In this document: piece by piece, positions 24,692-33,754 of the stretch
Layout: every line of letters begins with the position of its first letter
Numbering within the stretch: position 1 is the stretch's first letter
From: JAFMKE01 sp037624485
Lineage (GTDB): Bacteria; Bacteroidota; Bacteroidia; Chitinophagales; UBA8649
NCBI GenBank assembly: GCA_037624485.1
Contig: JASJJC010000016.1
Coordinates: 62,001-126,000, forward strand
Direction: 5' to 3'
Length of the DNA stretch: 64,000 nucleotides
The notes under the pieces: model-generated
Told to the model about the DNA's origin: nothing
Database searches by the model: none
What the model saw: only the letters and a program-made list of their open reading frames with translations
Program-made: the position numbers and the translations under genes

Positions 24692-27421
24692 TTATCCGTT
24701 AAAGGCTCTATTTAATATTTCTTCTTGTTCTTTGAGGTGTTGTTTCTTATATCCAGTAGCGGTAGAAGCACTTACTTTTCTTGCTACACATTCTATAGTT
24801 CTTGTCTTGTAGAATCTGTTAAGTATATACTGCCATGCTCCCATATTCTCCGGTTCTTCTTGGACCCAAACTGCATCAGCTTGCTTATACTTACTAAAAA
24901 TGCGGTCCAAGAACATATCATTAATCGGGTATAATTGTTCTAATCGAACAATAGCAACGTCATCTCGATTTTCATTCTCCTTCTTTTCAATCAAGTCAAA
25001 GGCTACTTTTCCCGAACAGAGTAATAGTCGTTTTACCTTGCTGGCATCCTTAACTAAAGAATCATCTATGATTTCCTTAAATGTTCCTTTGAACAAATCT
25101 TCAATCGGTGAAGATGTCCTAGGATGTCGGAGTAAAGATTTCGGTGACATGTTAATTAAAGGTTTTCTGAAATCCCATTTTTGTTGTCTACGAATCCCGT
25201 GAAACAAATTAGCACTGTCTGTAATATTTGTAATCACCATGTTGTGTTCAGCTGCCATTTGAAGAAAACGCTCTAAACGGGCGCTAGAATGCTCTGGTCC
25301 TTGTCCTTCATAACCATGGGGGAGAAGCATCACCAAGCCACTGCATCTGCTCCATTTACTCTCACCTGAGGCAATGAATTGATCAATAATACATTGTGCG
25401 GTATTTGAAAAATCGCCGAATTGAGCTTCCCAAATGACTAAAGAATCTGGGCTCGCCAAAGAGTAGCCGTATTCAAAACCAAGTACAGCATATTCAGAGA
25501 GGTGTGAATTGTAAATTCTAAATTCACCTTGATCCTTATTAATAAGACCTAGTCGATTAAATTCTTCGCCAGTGTTTTCATCAGAAATAACTGCATGACG
25601 ATGAGAGAATGTACCTCTTTTCACATCTTGTCCGCTCATTCGCACATCATTCCCTTCTTGGAGGATAGATCCATAAGCTAAGAGCTCTGCAGCAGCCCAA
25701 TCAACAGATTTTTCCTCTTGCATAATCTGCCTTCTGTTGTCTAGGTATTTTGCAACTTTTCTTAGCGGGGTGAAATTGTCAGGCGATGTAGTTAAGGCCT
25801 TTATTATTTGAGTTGCTTTTGACCTGGTGATGGATGTTTTTGGTGAAATATGAAAATCTTCAACAGTTGAAGACCTTAATTTCTTCCAAGCCAACTCTGG
25901 TGGTTGTGGTTTGTAAACTACGGCGTTTTCTTTCACTCGGTCTAAACGATCTTGTAACTCCGCCCAAAACTCTTTATCCATTTTTTTAGCCAATTCTTTT
26001 CCTATATCTCCTTGCTCGGCTAGCTTTGCTGAATAAATGTCTCTCGTGTTTTTATGTTTGCTGATTTTTGCGTACAAACGGGGTTGCGTATACTTTGGAT
26101 CATCACTCTCGTTATGCCCATGCTTTCTATAGCAAACCATATCAATGAAAATATCTTTCTTAAATAATTGTCTATATTCTGCAGCGAGTTCAGCTACAAA
26201 AATTACCGCTTCAACATCATCTCCGTTGACTTGAATAACAGGTGCTTCGATAGTTTTAGCGATGCTATCACAATAATCAGAAGAACGAGCATCATCAAAA
26301 TCTGTAGTGAAGCCAATTTGATTATTAATCACATAGTGAATAGTTCCACCGGTTAGATATCCATGCAACTTACTCATTTGTAAGGTTTCGTAAACGACTC
26401 CTTGCCCTGCAACTGCAGCATCTCCATGTATAATTATGGGTAAGATTCGCTTGTACTCTGAATTATATATGATATCTGCTTTTGCTCGAGTAAATCCTTC
26501 AAGTACAGGGTATACCGCTTCCAAATGAGAGGGATTTGGCATAAGTTCAAGATGCACTTCTTTTCCATTCTGAGCTACATGGGTAGATCGAAAACCAAGG
26601 TGGTATTTAACATCACCATCGCCCATGGTTTTTAAGGGTTCATTTCCTTCAAATTCATTAAAAATTTCTTCGTATGTTTTTCCTAATATATTTGTAAGCA
26701 CATTCAATCTTCCACGATGGGCCATCCCAATAACAACTTCGTCAACTGGAGTTTCAGAACGCGCAGCGGCTTCAATTATGGACAATAAAGCAGGTATTGT
26801 AGTTTCACCTCCTTCTAAGGAGAATCGCTTTTCACCAATATATTTTTTACCCAAAAACTGCTCAAAAACTACGGCATGATTAAGTTCTCTTAAGATGGAC
26901 TCTTTCTTTGCAATATCAAATTGTTTGAAGTTCGGGTTGTTTTCAATTTTATTCCTCAGCCATTTTAACTCCTCTACATCTCTTACATAATTATATTGCC
27001 AACCAATCGTTGAACAATAACCCTGCTTTAAATGGGCAATTATATTTTCTAAACTTGTTTTTCCTAAACCGGCAATTTCTCCTGCAAAGAATTCCTTCTT
27101 GAGGTCTTTCTCAGTCAAGCCGAAGAAAGCAATATCTAAATTGGCTTTTCTATCTTTCCTTGTTCGAATCGGATTGGTATCTGCCAATAAATGTCCCTGA
27201 TTTCTATAAGCTTCTATCAGTTGAAATACTTTGAACTCATCTACGGACAATCCTGCGCCAGATGAGGGTGAACTTGGGAGGTAGTTTTGTTGAGCAAAAT
27301 CGAAACCTTCAAAGAATTTTTTATACTCTGGATCAACTGAGTTTACATCATCCTTAAACGAGGCATAAAGATTTTCAATATACTCTGGGTGGGCATTACT
27401 TAAATAAGAGAATTTACTCAT
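24692..27421 (-). CDS. sucA: 2-oxoglutarate dehydrogenase E1
   Basis: Thiamine-diphosphate decarboxylase of the TCA cycle, 909 residues. Motifs: the N-terminal SNAHPEYIENLYASFK docking segment, MAHRGRLNVLTNI, HGDAAVAGQGVVYETLQMS with IHYVINNQIGFTT at the cofactor site, and the C-terminal EAQFGDFSNTAQCIIDQF and LLPHGYEGQGPEHSSARLERFLQ. Full length. Co-transcribed with sucB; the E3 subunit gene is not in the window. Upstream, a 207-base gap separates it from the divergent rpsT gene. Confidence 0.97.
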   Translation of the reverse strand: MSKFSYLSNAHPEYIENLYASFKDDVNSVDPEYKKFFEGFDFAQQNYLPSSPSSGAGLSVDEFKVFQLIEAYRNQGHLLADTNPIRTRKDRKANLDIAFFGLTEKDLKKEFFAGEIAGLGKTSLENIIAHLKQGYCSTIGWQYNYVRDVEELKWLRNKIENNPNFKQFDIAKKESILRELNHAVVFEQFLGKKYIGEKRFSLEGGETTIPALLSIIEAAARSETPVDEVVIGMAHRGRLNVLTNILGKTYEEIFNEFEGNEPLKTMGDGDVKYHLGFRSTHVAQNGKEVHLELMPNPSHLEAVYPVLEGFTRAKADIIYNSEYKRILPIIIHGDAAVAGQGVVYETLQMSKLHGYLTGGTIHYVINNQIGFTTDFDDARSSDYCDSIAKTIEAPVIQVNGDDVEAVIFVAELAAEYRQLFKKDIFIDMVCYRKHGHNESDDPKYTQPRLYAKISKHKNTRDIYSAKLAEQGDIGKELAKKMDKEFWAELQDRLDRVKENAVVYKPQPPELAWKKLRSSTVEDFHISPKTSITRSKATQIIKALTTSPDNFTPLRKVAKYLDNRRQIMQEEKSVDWAAAELLAYGSILQEGNDVRMSGQDVKRGTFSHRHAVISDENTGEEFNRLGLINKDQGEFRIYNSHLSEYAVLGFEYGYSLASPDSLVIWEAQFGDFSNTAQCIIDQFIASGESKWSRCSGLVMLLPHGYEGQGPEHSSARLERFLQMAAEHNMVITNITDSANLFHGIRRQQKWDFRKPLINMSPKSLLRHPRTSSPIEDLFKGTFKEIIDDSLVKDASKVKRLLLCSGKVAFDLIEKKENENRDDVAIVRLEQLYPINDMFLDRIFSKYKQADAVWVQEEPENMGAWQYILNRFYKTRTIECVARKVSASTATGYKKQHLKEQEEILNRAFNG

Positions 27422-27569
27422 GCTAAATGTTTAATCAATTTTGCTTGTAAATATCATATTTTTTCCAATAATATCGTGATTAAAACAATCTTTATTAGGA
27501 ATTAGTTTGCTATAGTGTCAAACCGGTTTTGGCGATAATCGGTGAGATAAAAAAACAAGAATTATTTAC

Positions 27570-27600
27570 TTTGATATAAGCAGAATTAGTTTTACCTTTG
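27570..27600 (+). promoter_or_regulatory. Promoter of rpsT
   Basis: A perfect Bacteroidota promoter: TTTG at 27570-27573, exactly 19 bases, TACCTTTG at 27593-27600. Transcription should start near 27606, giving a leader of about 22 bases before the ATG at 27629. Confidence 0.8.
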
Positions 27601-27628
27601 CATTCCGTTTCTAAAATTAAATAAACAG

Positions 27629-27880
27629 ATGGCACATACTAAATCGGCTAAAAAAAGAATCAGACAGAATGCTACACGTAGATTAGCAAATAGATATTAT
27701 GCTAAAACCATGCGAAATGCAGTTAGGAAGATAAGAGCAACTAAGGAAAAGAAATCTGCAGAGAAGGACTTACCTGTTGTAGTTTCTCTAATTGATAAAA
27801 TAGCTAAAAGAAAGCAAATTCACAAGAATAATGCATCAAACTTGAAGTCGAAACTTACCAAAATGGTAAATAGTCTTTAA
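27629..27880 (+). CDS. rpsT: 30S ribosomal protein S20
   Basis: S20 binds 16S rRNA early in small-subunit assembly. The 83-residue, very basic product begins MAHTKSAKKRIRQNATRRLANR, the usual signature, and ends in IHKNNASNLKSKLTKMVNSL. It is a single-gene unit with its own promoter and terminator. Confidence 0.97.
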   Translation: MAHTKSAKKRIRQNATRRLANRYYAKTMRNAVRKIRATKEKKSAEKDLPVVVSLIDKIAKRKQIHKNNASNLKSKLTKMVNSL

Positions 27881-27902
27881 AGATTTCGAAAATCTAAGGA
27901 AT

Positions 27903-27933
27903 AAGCCATTCATTAATTTGAGTGGCTTTTTTG
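27903..27933 (+). terminator. Terminator after rpsT
   Basis: AAGCCA-t-TCA pairs with TGA-g-TGGCTT and is followed by TTTTTTG. The right arm and U run overlap the 3' end of a short minus-strand remnant (27913-28044). Confidence 0.85.
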
Positions 27934-28044
27934 TTTATACACTCTTACATAGTCTATAATAAAGTAATCTGGCAGATCTGCTTTGTCAATGCCTGGAACT
28001 TGCGAAATAGAAACAAGTCCAAAAAGAAGCGACGTGAGAAGCAT
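27913..28044 (-). pseudogene. C-terminal remnant resembling a GH16-type glycoside hydrolase domain
   Basis: On the minus strand, just after the kynU stop, an open frame encodes 43 residues from an ATG at 28044. The second half, GIDKADLPDYFIIDYVRVYK, matches the characteristic C-terminal strand of family 16 hydrolases and related laminarinase-like domains (LPD, then V-D-Y-V-R-V-Y). The catalytic part is absent: the frame is closed upstream by a stop inside the end of kynU. It looks like the leftover end of a deleted gene. The match is from memory of the family, not from a search. Confidence 0.5.
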
Positions 28045-28060
28045 TTTGAGCTTAATCAAA

Positions 28061-29314
28061 CTAGAATGCTTTTAATATATCGACAAATCGCCAAGCATCT
28101 TGAAAACTGTTGTAAAGTGGGACGGGTGCAATTCGGATAACATTTGGTTCTCTCCAATCAGCTATGACCCCATTTTTTTGCAAGTGATCAAACAATTCTT
28201 TTCCATTATTACCGGTGAGCAAGGATAGTTGACAACCTCGTTCATCTTTATTTTCCGGAGTAATTATTTTAAATCCAATTGGATTATTTATAAGGAGAAA
28301 TTCTAAATATGCAGTCAGTTTTATACTTTTCTCTCTTAGATTCTGCATGCCAGCCTTGTCAAAAATCTCTAAACTTGCCCAATGTGCTGCCATAGGTAAA
28401 ATTTGTGCATTACTCATTTGCCATCCCGAAGCATTCTGCATGGGTACAAAACTCTTATCCATTTTAAAACGAGTTTTTTCATCATGTCCCCACCATCCAG
28501 CAAATCGAGGGATATCTTGATCTTTATGATGCTTTTCGTGAATAAATACGCCACTGACTCCTCCAGGACCGGAATTTAAGTATTTATACGAACACCATGT
28601 TGCAAAGTCCACATTCCATTTATTTAACTCCAACAATACATTGCCAGCAGCATGTGCTAAATCAAATCCAACTTGAGCGCCCACTGCATGACCAGCAGAC
28701 GTAATAGTGGCTAAATCAAAAAATTGACCCGTATAATAATTAACTCCTCCTAGCATAACTAGGGCTAAAGAATCTCCATGTTTGTTTATTTCAGCAATAA
28801 TATCCTCTGTTCGAAGGGTATATTCTCCCTTTCTAGGGTATAACTGAACAATCGCTTCATCGGGTTTGAAACCATGAAACTTAGCTTGCTGTTGCACTGC
28901 ATAATGATCGGATGGAAAAGCATCTGCCTCTATCATTATCTTAAATCTAGACTTAGTGGGTCTGTAAAAAGAAACCATTAGCAGGTTTAGATTTACAGAG
29001 AGCGTATTCATTACAACCACTTCTTCTTTCGAGGCACCTACAATTTTTGCAGCTTGTTTTTCTACAAAATGGTGATAGTGCATCCATGGATTTTTCCCAT
29101 CAAAATGGCCTTCAACACCAAACTTTTTCCAATCGTCTAATTCTTGTTGTATGTATTTTTCTACCGATTTAGCTTGCAGTCCTAAGGAATTGCCACAAAA
29201 GTATATACAGTCTTCTCCTTGGTGTTGCGGGATATAAAATTTGCTGCGGTATTCTTTTAAGGGATCTTGTTTGTCTATGGCTTGCGCAAATGATAGACTA
29301 TCTTCAAAATGCAT
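28061..29314 (-). CDS. kynU: Kynureninase
   Basis: PLP enzyme that cleaves kynurenine or 3-hydroxykynurenine to (3-hydroxy)anthranilate and alanine. The 417-residue product has YFCGNSLGLQ near the N-terminus, NTLSVNLNLLMVSFY, the PLP aspartate region GFDLAHAAGN, and the cofactor lysine in WCSYKYLNSGPGG (Lys244). Full length. It follows the 3-hydroxyanthranilate dioxygenase gene by 28 bases and is last in a three-gene minus-strand unit. Confidence 0.96.
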   Translation of the reverse strand: MHFEDSLSFAQAIDKQDPLKEYRSKFYIPQHQGEDCIYFCGNSLGLQAKSVEKYIQQELDDWKKFGVEGHFDGKNPWMHYHHFVEKQAAKIVGASKEEVVVMNTLSVNLNLLMVSFYRPTKSRFKIMIEADAFPSDHYAVQQQAKFHGFKPDEAIVQLYPRKGEYTLRTEDIIAEINKHGDSLALVMLGGVNYYTGQFFDLATITSAGHAVGAQVGFDLAHAAGNVLLELNKWNVDFATWCSYKYLNSGPGGVSGVFIHEKHHKDQDIPRFAGWWGHDEKTRFKMDKSFVPMQNASGWQMSNAQILPMAAHWASLEIFDKAGMQNLREKSIKLTAYLEFLLINNPIGFKIITPENKDERGCQLSLLTGNNGKELFDHLQKNGVIADWREPNVIRIAPVPLYNSFQDAWRFVDILKAF

Positions 29315-29342
29315 AATCTTTCTCTTTGAATTAAATTAATGA

Positions 29343-29870
29343 TTAAACGAATCGCTTATCGATTTCCATAACTTTGGAGCATTTGGAGCAAGTGCGCATG
29401 TCTTCAGAAGAATAGAACGTATTAAACCTTGTTAGGAAGTCTTGTTCTATATTTCTTAGTTGAAAATAAGATTCATGAAGCTTATTATTGCATTCATCGC
29501 AAAACCATAACAATCCATCTGTCAGGTGTTCCGTTCTTTTTATCTCAATGACCAATCCGACACTTCCTTCTGGACGAATGGGCGAATGTGGTATTTTAGC
29601 TGGAAGCAGGAACATCTCTCCTTGCTTTATAGGCACATCTACCGATTTACCATCGACTTGTATTTTAACAAGAATATCTCCTTCTAATTGATAAAACAAC
29701 TCTTCGGTCTCATTGTAATGATAGTCTTTACGGGCATTAGGCCCGCCAACAATCATAACGATATAGTCACCAGCCTCCTTATAGAGGTTTTTATTTCCTA
29801 TTGGAGGTTTTAATAGATCTCTATTTTCTTCTATCCATTTATTTAGGTTGAACGGCGGTGCAATCTTCAT
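29343..29870 (-). CDS. haaO: 3-hydroxyanthranilate 3,4-dioxygenase
   Basis: Fe(II) cupin enzyme that opens 3-hydroxyanthranilate to 2-amino-3-carboxymuconate semialdehyde, leading to quinolinate and NAD or to further catabolism. The 175-residue product starts PPFNLNKWIEENRDLLKPP, has the iron ligands in HYNETEELFYQLEGD and later PHSPIRPE, and a C-terminal rubredoxin-like site with CDEC and CSKC, which occurs in bacterial members. It overlaps the upstream transporter stop by 4 bases and directly uses the product of KynU. Confidence 0.96.
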   Translation of the reverse strand: MKIAPPFNLNKWIEENRDLLKPPIGNKNLYKEAGDYIVMIVGGPNARKDYHYNETEELFYQLEGDILVKIQVDGKSVDVPIKQGEMFLLPAKIPHSPIRPEGSVGLVIEIKRTEHLTDGLLWFCDECNNKLHESYFQLRNIEQDFLTRFNTFYSSEDMRTCSKCSKVMEIDKRFV

Positions 29871-31132
29871 TTGAGTATAATTTGATGGTAAATATAAAAA
29901 ATACTAAAGGCAGTCAATAGAATAATGCCTAAATAACTTAAAATTTTCATTCCATTTTTTGGTTGGTCCTCAATTTTTAAGTCATTTCCTGTCACAAGTT
30001 TGAAGTTGATTACGGCAATAAAGGGGGCTATTAGAAAGGAAAGAGTGGTAGCAAAATTAATTAATGCACTGAAGTTGTTATTAAAGAAATAGATAACCAA
30101 CATACTACCTATGCCAGTTACAGCTAACCAGCACGTATACATTTGGGGACTTTCTTCTTCTCCTTTGAAGAGTTCCATGATTCTACTTAAGGTGCGGGCG
30201 TAGCCGTCTAGAACTCCAATGGTTGTTCCAAACATAATAGCAAAGGAGGCGATGGCAATCAAATAAAAACTCCAATTCCCAAAAGATAAGGTGAAAAGGC
30301 TTATAACTTTCCCCGTAAATGATAAGTTATCTGTTGGCATAGATTCCCCTGAGCTAAAAACTAAAAAGGCGCCTAAAGTGACAAAGCAAATAGACAAGCC
30401 AGCAGAAATCCAATATCCAAGATTGAACTCTCTTAAAGTTTCTTTTAAACTGGGTTTGTATCCACTATCTTTTATTCTTTCTAAGGTCCACAAACTGTTC
30501 CAAGTAGAAAGGTCAACAGCAGTCGGCATCCAACCCATCAGCGCTATAATAAAGGGCAAGGAGCTCTGATTGATTAAATTAAGCTGAATGAACTTCGTAT
30601 CTGGATTAGCAGGTCCTTTCCACAAGCTCAAACCAAAAGCAATTAATGTGGTGATTAATAAACATAATGCAATTACTTTAATTATTCCATCTAAGGTGTG
30701 GTATTTGCCAGTACTTAAAATACCAAAGCAAACTATTATAAGTAGAAAACTACTTAGATAAAATAAATTTGGAGGACTTTGAATTCCCAATAAATTTTCA
30801 AAAAATCCTGCTGCTACAAAAGAAACAGCTGCGCAAACAAAGAACATCGAACTAAGGGTAATCAATAGATATAAGAGCAATATACCCCAATGCATTTTTC
30901 GATAACCATCGAGCAAACTTGTTCCTGTAGCAGAGGCATATCTTGAACCAAATTCAAAAAATGGAAATTTGAAGATGTTGGCTGCAAGAATAAATAGGAT
31001 TAATGTGAAGCCGTAATTGGCGCCAGCTTTAGTACTTTGTACAAGATGTGATACACCAATGGCTGTGCTAGCAAAGAGTATTCCTGGTCCAAGTGTTTGT
31101 AGAAATTTATTACTTTTGATTTGAATTGACAT
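29867..31132 (-). CDS. NRAMP-superfamily transporter lacking the metal-binding motifs
   Basis: A 421-residue protein with about eleven membrane spans. The start (LGPGILFASTAIGVSHLVQSTKAGANYGF) and FPFFEFGSRYASATGTSLLDGY are typical of the NRAMP/SLC11 fold. In metal-transporting members span 1 carries DPGN and span 6 carries MPHN; here the corresponding stretches read STAIGVSH and GWMPTAVD, so the metal ligands are missing. The gene overlaps haaO by 4 bases and leads the kynurenine operon. By inference it could carry tryptophan, kynurenine or another pathway compound, but no substrate can be read from the sequence. Confidence 0.8.
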   Translation of the reverse strand: MSIQIKSNKFLQTLGPGILFASTAIGVSHLVQSTKAGANYGFTLILFILAANIFKFPFFEFGSRYASATGTSLLDGYRKMHWGILLLYLLITLSSMFFVCAAVSFVAAGFFENLLGIQSPPNLFYLSSFLLIIVCFGILSTGKYHTLDGIIKVIALCLLITTLIAFGLSLWKGPANPDTKFIQLNLINQSSLPFIIALMGWMPTAVDLSTWNSLWTLERIKDSGYKPSLKETLREFNLGYWISAGLSICFVTLGAFLVFSSGESMPTDNLSFTGKVISLFTLSFGNWSFYLIAIASFAIMFGTTIGVLDGYARTLSRIMELFKGEEESPQMYTCWLAVTGIGSMLVIYFFNNNFSALINFATTLSFLIAPFIAVINFKLVTGNDLKIEDQPKNGMKILSYLGIILLTAFSIFYIYHQIILK

Positions 31133-31167
31133 TCAATTACAATTTAATCACAAAATAAACATTTTAG

Positions 31168-31956
31168 ATGAATTTAGATTTATTAGGTAAACGAGCTTAT
31201 GTTGGAGGCGGAAGCAAAGGGATTGGATTAGCAAGTGCGAAGGAATTGGCCTTATTAGGTGCTCATGTAACCATTGCTTCTAGATCTGAAGATGATCTTA
31301 AAGGTGCATTACTTGAATTGGATCAGTCTAAGGGGCAAGTGCATGATTTTTTAGTTGTGGACTATGCTCATCTGGATGACTTACAAGTTAAAGTTGAAAA
31401 TTTGATTCGCAAAAATGGTGCTTATGGTATTTTGGTCAACAACACCGGAGGTCCTGCAGGTGGACCAATCAAAAATGCAGACTTAAATGAATTTAAACAA
31501 GCATTTAACAATCATTTGTTAGCTAATCATCTACTCGCGCAACTTTTCATTCCGGGTATGCAAGAACGCAAATATGGGCGGATTATTAATATTATTTCTA
31601 CTTCAGTTAAAATTCCACTTAATGGTCTAGGGGTAAGTAATACGATTAGAGGTTCTGTAGCTAGCTGGGCAAAAACCATGGCTAACGAACTTGGCGCGGA
31701 TGGTATTACCGTCAATAATGTGCTGCCAGGTGCTACCGCAACGGGACGACTTGATTCCATTATTCAAAATAAAGCAAAAAAGTTAGATAAGCAGGAAGAA
31801 CAAGTTGAGGAGCAAATGAAAAGTATTATCCCATTGAAGCGATTTGCTGAACCAAGCGAAATTGGTGCATTTGTCGCATTTCTAGCTAGTCCTTCTGCAG
31901 CTTATATAACAGGAACAAGCACGCCGATTGATGGAGGCAGAACAGGAAGTATTTAA
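31168..31956 (+). CDS. SDR family oxidoreductase without the usual catalytic tyrosine
   Basis: A 262-residue short-chain dehydrogenase. The cofactor loop is GGGSKGIGLASAKELA (the usual TGxxxGIG has GG for TG), followed by NNTGGPAGG for the NNAG motif and the serine in ISTSVKIP. Where YxxxK is expected the sequence reads LGVSNTIRGSVASWAK, so Tyr is replaced by Asn and Lys by Arg. A subgroup of FabG-like SDRs shares this change. It is divergent from the kynurenine operon with only 35 bases between the start codons, which suggests a related pathway role. Confidence 0.8.
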   Translation: MNLDLLGKRAYVGGGSKGIGLASAKELALLGAHVTIASRSEDDLKGALLELDQSKGQVHDFLVVDYAHLDDLQVKVENLIRKNGAYGILVNNTGGPAGGPIKNADLNEFKQAFNNHLLANHLLAQLFIPGMQERKYGRIINIISTSVKIPLNGLGVSNTIRGSVASWAKTMANELGADGITVNNVLPGATATGRLDSIIQNKAKKLDKQEEQVEEQMKSIIPLKRFAEPSEIGAFVAFLASPSAAYITGTSTPIDGGRTGSI

Positions 31957-31982
31957 ATAAAATCATCCAAACTTTATTTTTG
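31952..31982 (+). promoter_or_regulatory. Candidate promoter of the PPK2 pair
   Basis: TTTA at 31952-31955, 19 bases, TATTTTTG at 31975-31982 (full match at -7). It overlaps the SDR stop codon and would give a leader of about 68 bases before the ATG at 32057. Confidence 0.4.
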
Positions 31983-32056
31983 GTGTTTTTTGTTTTTTAA
32001 GGTTGATGATATTTCTCTCCTTTCATTGACAGGTATTCCTTTATCTTAGTACGCTG

Positions 32057-32929
32057 ATGGAAGATCAAAACAAACAAGTACCCCGGGATATCTTGCTTAA
32101 TGCTAAGTCGAGTGATGAGGTATTAAATTACATCAAGGATAATAAGTCCAAAAATTTATTGTTTAAAAAAGTGCTTGTTAATCATGAATATAAAAAAGAG
32201 CTAAAAGAGTTACAAACCCAATTGGTGAATCTGCAGAAATGGGTAGCTGAAAACAATAAAAAGCTTGCTATCATATTTGAAGGTCGGGATGCTTCAGGCA
32301 AAGGAGGCACCATACGTAGGTTTATTGAACACCTTAATCCTCGCTTCGTGCGAGTAGTTTCCATGGATAAGCCAACGGAAATAGAAAAGGGCCAGTGGTT
32401 TTTTCGTCGTTACATCAAGCAGTTGCCTAATCCTGGAGAAATTGTTTTCTTTGATCGAAGTTGGTATAATCGAGCAGTTGTTGAGCCAATAATGGATTTC
32501 TGTACTCCCGAGCAATATGAAACTTTCATGGTTCAAGTACCAGAGTTTGAGCATATGCTTTATGAAGAAAATGTTCAAGTTATCAAGATTTGGTTCTCTG
32601 TTTCTAAAGAAGAACAATTAAAAAGATTTGGTTCTCGACTTACAAACCCGCTAAAAAGATGGAAATATAGTGCAGTCGATGAAAAAGGTCAAGAGTTTTG
32701 GGATAGATATACCTATTTTAAAGATCAAATGTTTAGCAGAACTCATACTTCTTTTTGTCCATGGATTATTGTTAAATCAGACAATAAGAAAAAAGCACGA
32801 TTAGAAAGTATGCGTTATGTGCTGTCTAGGTTTGAATATTTGGAAAAAGAAAACTCAGCCACGAATCTCTTAGCTGATCCAAATATAGTTCATCGTTATT
32901 TTAGAATGTTAAAGCAAATTGACTCTTAA
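32057..32929 (+). CDS. ppk2: Polyphosphate kinase 2, first copy
   Basis: PPK2 enzymes transfer phosphate between polyphosphate and nucleotides, mostly in the direction of making (d)NTPs or NDPs. The 290-residue product has Walker A FEGRDASGKGGTIRRF, Walker B FFDRSWYNRAVVEP and the lid region NPLKRWKYSAVD. An N-terminal extension of about 55 residues precedes the core. It is followed after 9 bases by a second PPK2 gene with clear but moderate similarity, so the pair probably comes from an old duplication. Confidence 0.92.
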   Translation: MEDQNKQVPRDILLNAKSSDEVLNYIKDNKSKNLLFKKVLVNHEYKKELKELQTQLVNLQKWVAENNKKLAIIFEGRDASGKGGTIRRFIEHLNPRFVRVVSMDKPTEIEKGQWFFRRYIKQLPNPGEIVFFDRSWYNRAVVEPIMDFCTPEQYETFMVQVPEFEHMLYEENVQVIKIWFSVSKEEQLKRFGSRLTNPLKRWKYSAVDEKGQEFWDRYTYFKDQMFSRTHTSFCPWIIVKSDNKKKARLESMRYVLSRFEYLEKENSATNLLADPNIVHRYFRMLKQIDS

Positions 32930-32938
32930 ATAAATAGG

Positions 32939-33751
32939 ATGAAAAAATTAAGCGCAAAAGATTTTAAAAATCTAAATAGTAAAAATGGCTTGTTACATAT
33001 TTTATCTAATGAGGAAATGAACCTAGACAAAACTTTAAGGTATGTAAGGTATGAAGAACGATTAGCTGATTTACAAGTTGAATTAATTAAACTTCAACAA
33101 TGGGTTTCTGCATCTAATGAAAAAGTAGTTATTGTTTTTGAGGGTCGTGATGCGGCAGGAAAAGGTGGCGCTATAAGAAGGATGACAGAGTTTTTAAACC
33201 CAAGAGAATATCGCGTTATAGCATTGCCTAAGCCAGATGAGATTGAAAAAACTCAATGGTATTTTCAGCGTTACATATCATTACTTCCAAAAGCTGGAGA
33301 AATTTTATTTTTTGATAGAAGCTGGTACAACCGAGCGGTGGTCGAACCTGTAAATGGTTTTTGTTCAGATGAAGAGTACGAGGTTTTTATGAATCAGGTA
33401 AACGATGTGGAACGGATAATTGTTGATTCTGGGGTGAGAATAATCAAACTTTACTTCTCTATCTCTAAAGATGAGCAAGCAAGAAGGTTTAAGGATATTA
33501 TTGAAAGTCCTCTAAAAAAATGGAAGTATAGTGCTGTCGATCACCGTGCAATAGAACTTTGGGATGAATATACGAGCTATAAACAAAAAATGTTTGACAG
33601 AACTGATACGGAGATTGCCCCATGGAAAATAATTAAAGCTAATCGGAAAACAAAAGCACGTATTGATGCCATAGAACATGTTTTAAATGTGCTGCCTTAT
33701 AGGGTTGAAGATGAGGAGCTATTAAAAAACAAAGAATTAGAGCAAGACTAA
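32939..33751 (+). CDS. ppk2: Polyphosphate kinase 2, second copy
   Basis: A 270-residue paralogue of the preceding gene. Walker A reads FEGRDAAGKGGAIRRM, Walker B FFDRSWYNRAVVEP and the lid SPLKKWKYSAVD, so all catalytic parts are present. It differs from the first copy in the N-terminus and in the residues around the base-binding region, which allows a different nucleotide preference or a hetero-oligomer. Convergent with the glycosyltransferase gene, with 3 bases between the stops. Confidence 0.92.
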   Translation: MKKLSAKDFKNLNSKNGLLHILSNEEMNLDKTLRYVRYEERLADLQVELIKLQQWVSASNEKVVIVFEGRDAAGKGGAIRRMTEFLNPREYRVIALPKPDEIEKTQWYFQRYISLLPKAGEILFFDRSWYNRAVVEPVNGFCSDEEYEVFMNQVNDVERIIVDSGVRIIKLYFSISKDEQARRFKDIIESPLKKWKYSAVDHRAIELWDEYTSYKQKMFDRTDTEIAPWKIIKANRKTKARIDAIEHVLNVLPYRVEDEELLKNKELEQD

Positions 33752-33754
33752 TAC

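Noticed and set aside
27922..28140. 72-codon plus-strand frame overlapping the end of kynU
   Set aside because: Lacks family features and overlaps kynU; the opposite strand carries the GH16-like remnant that better explains the open frame.
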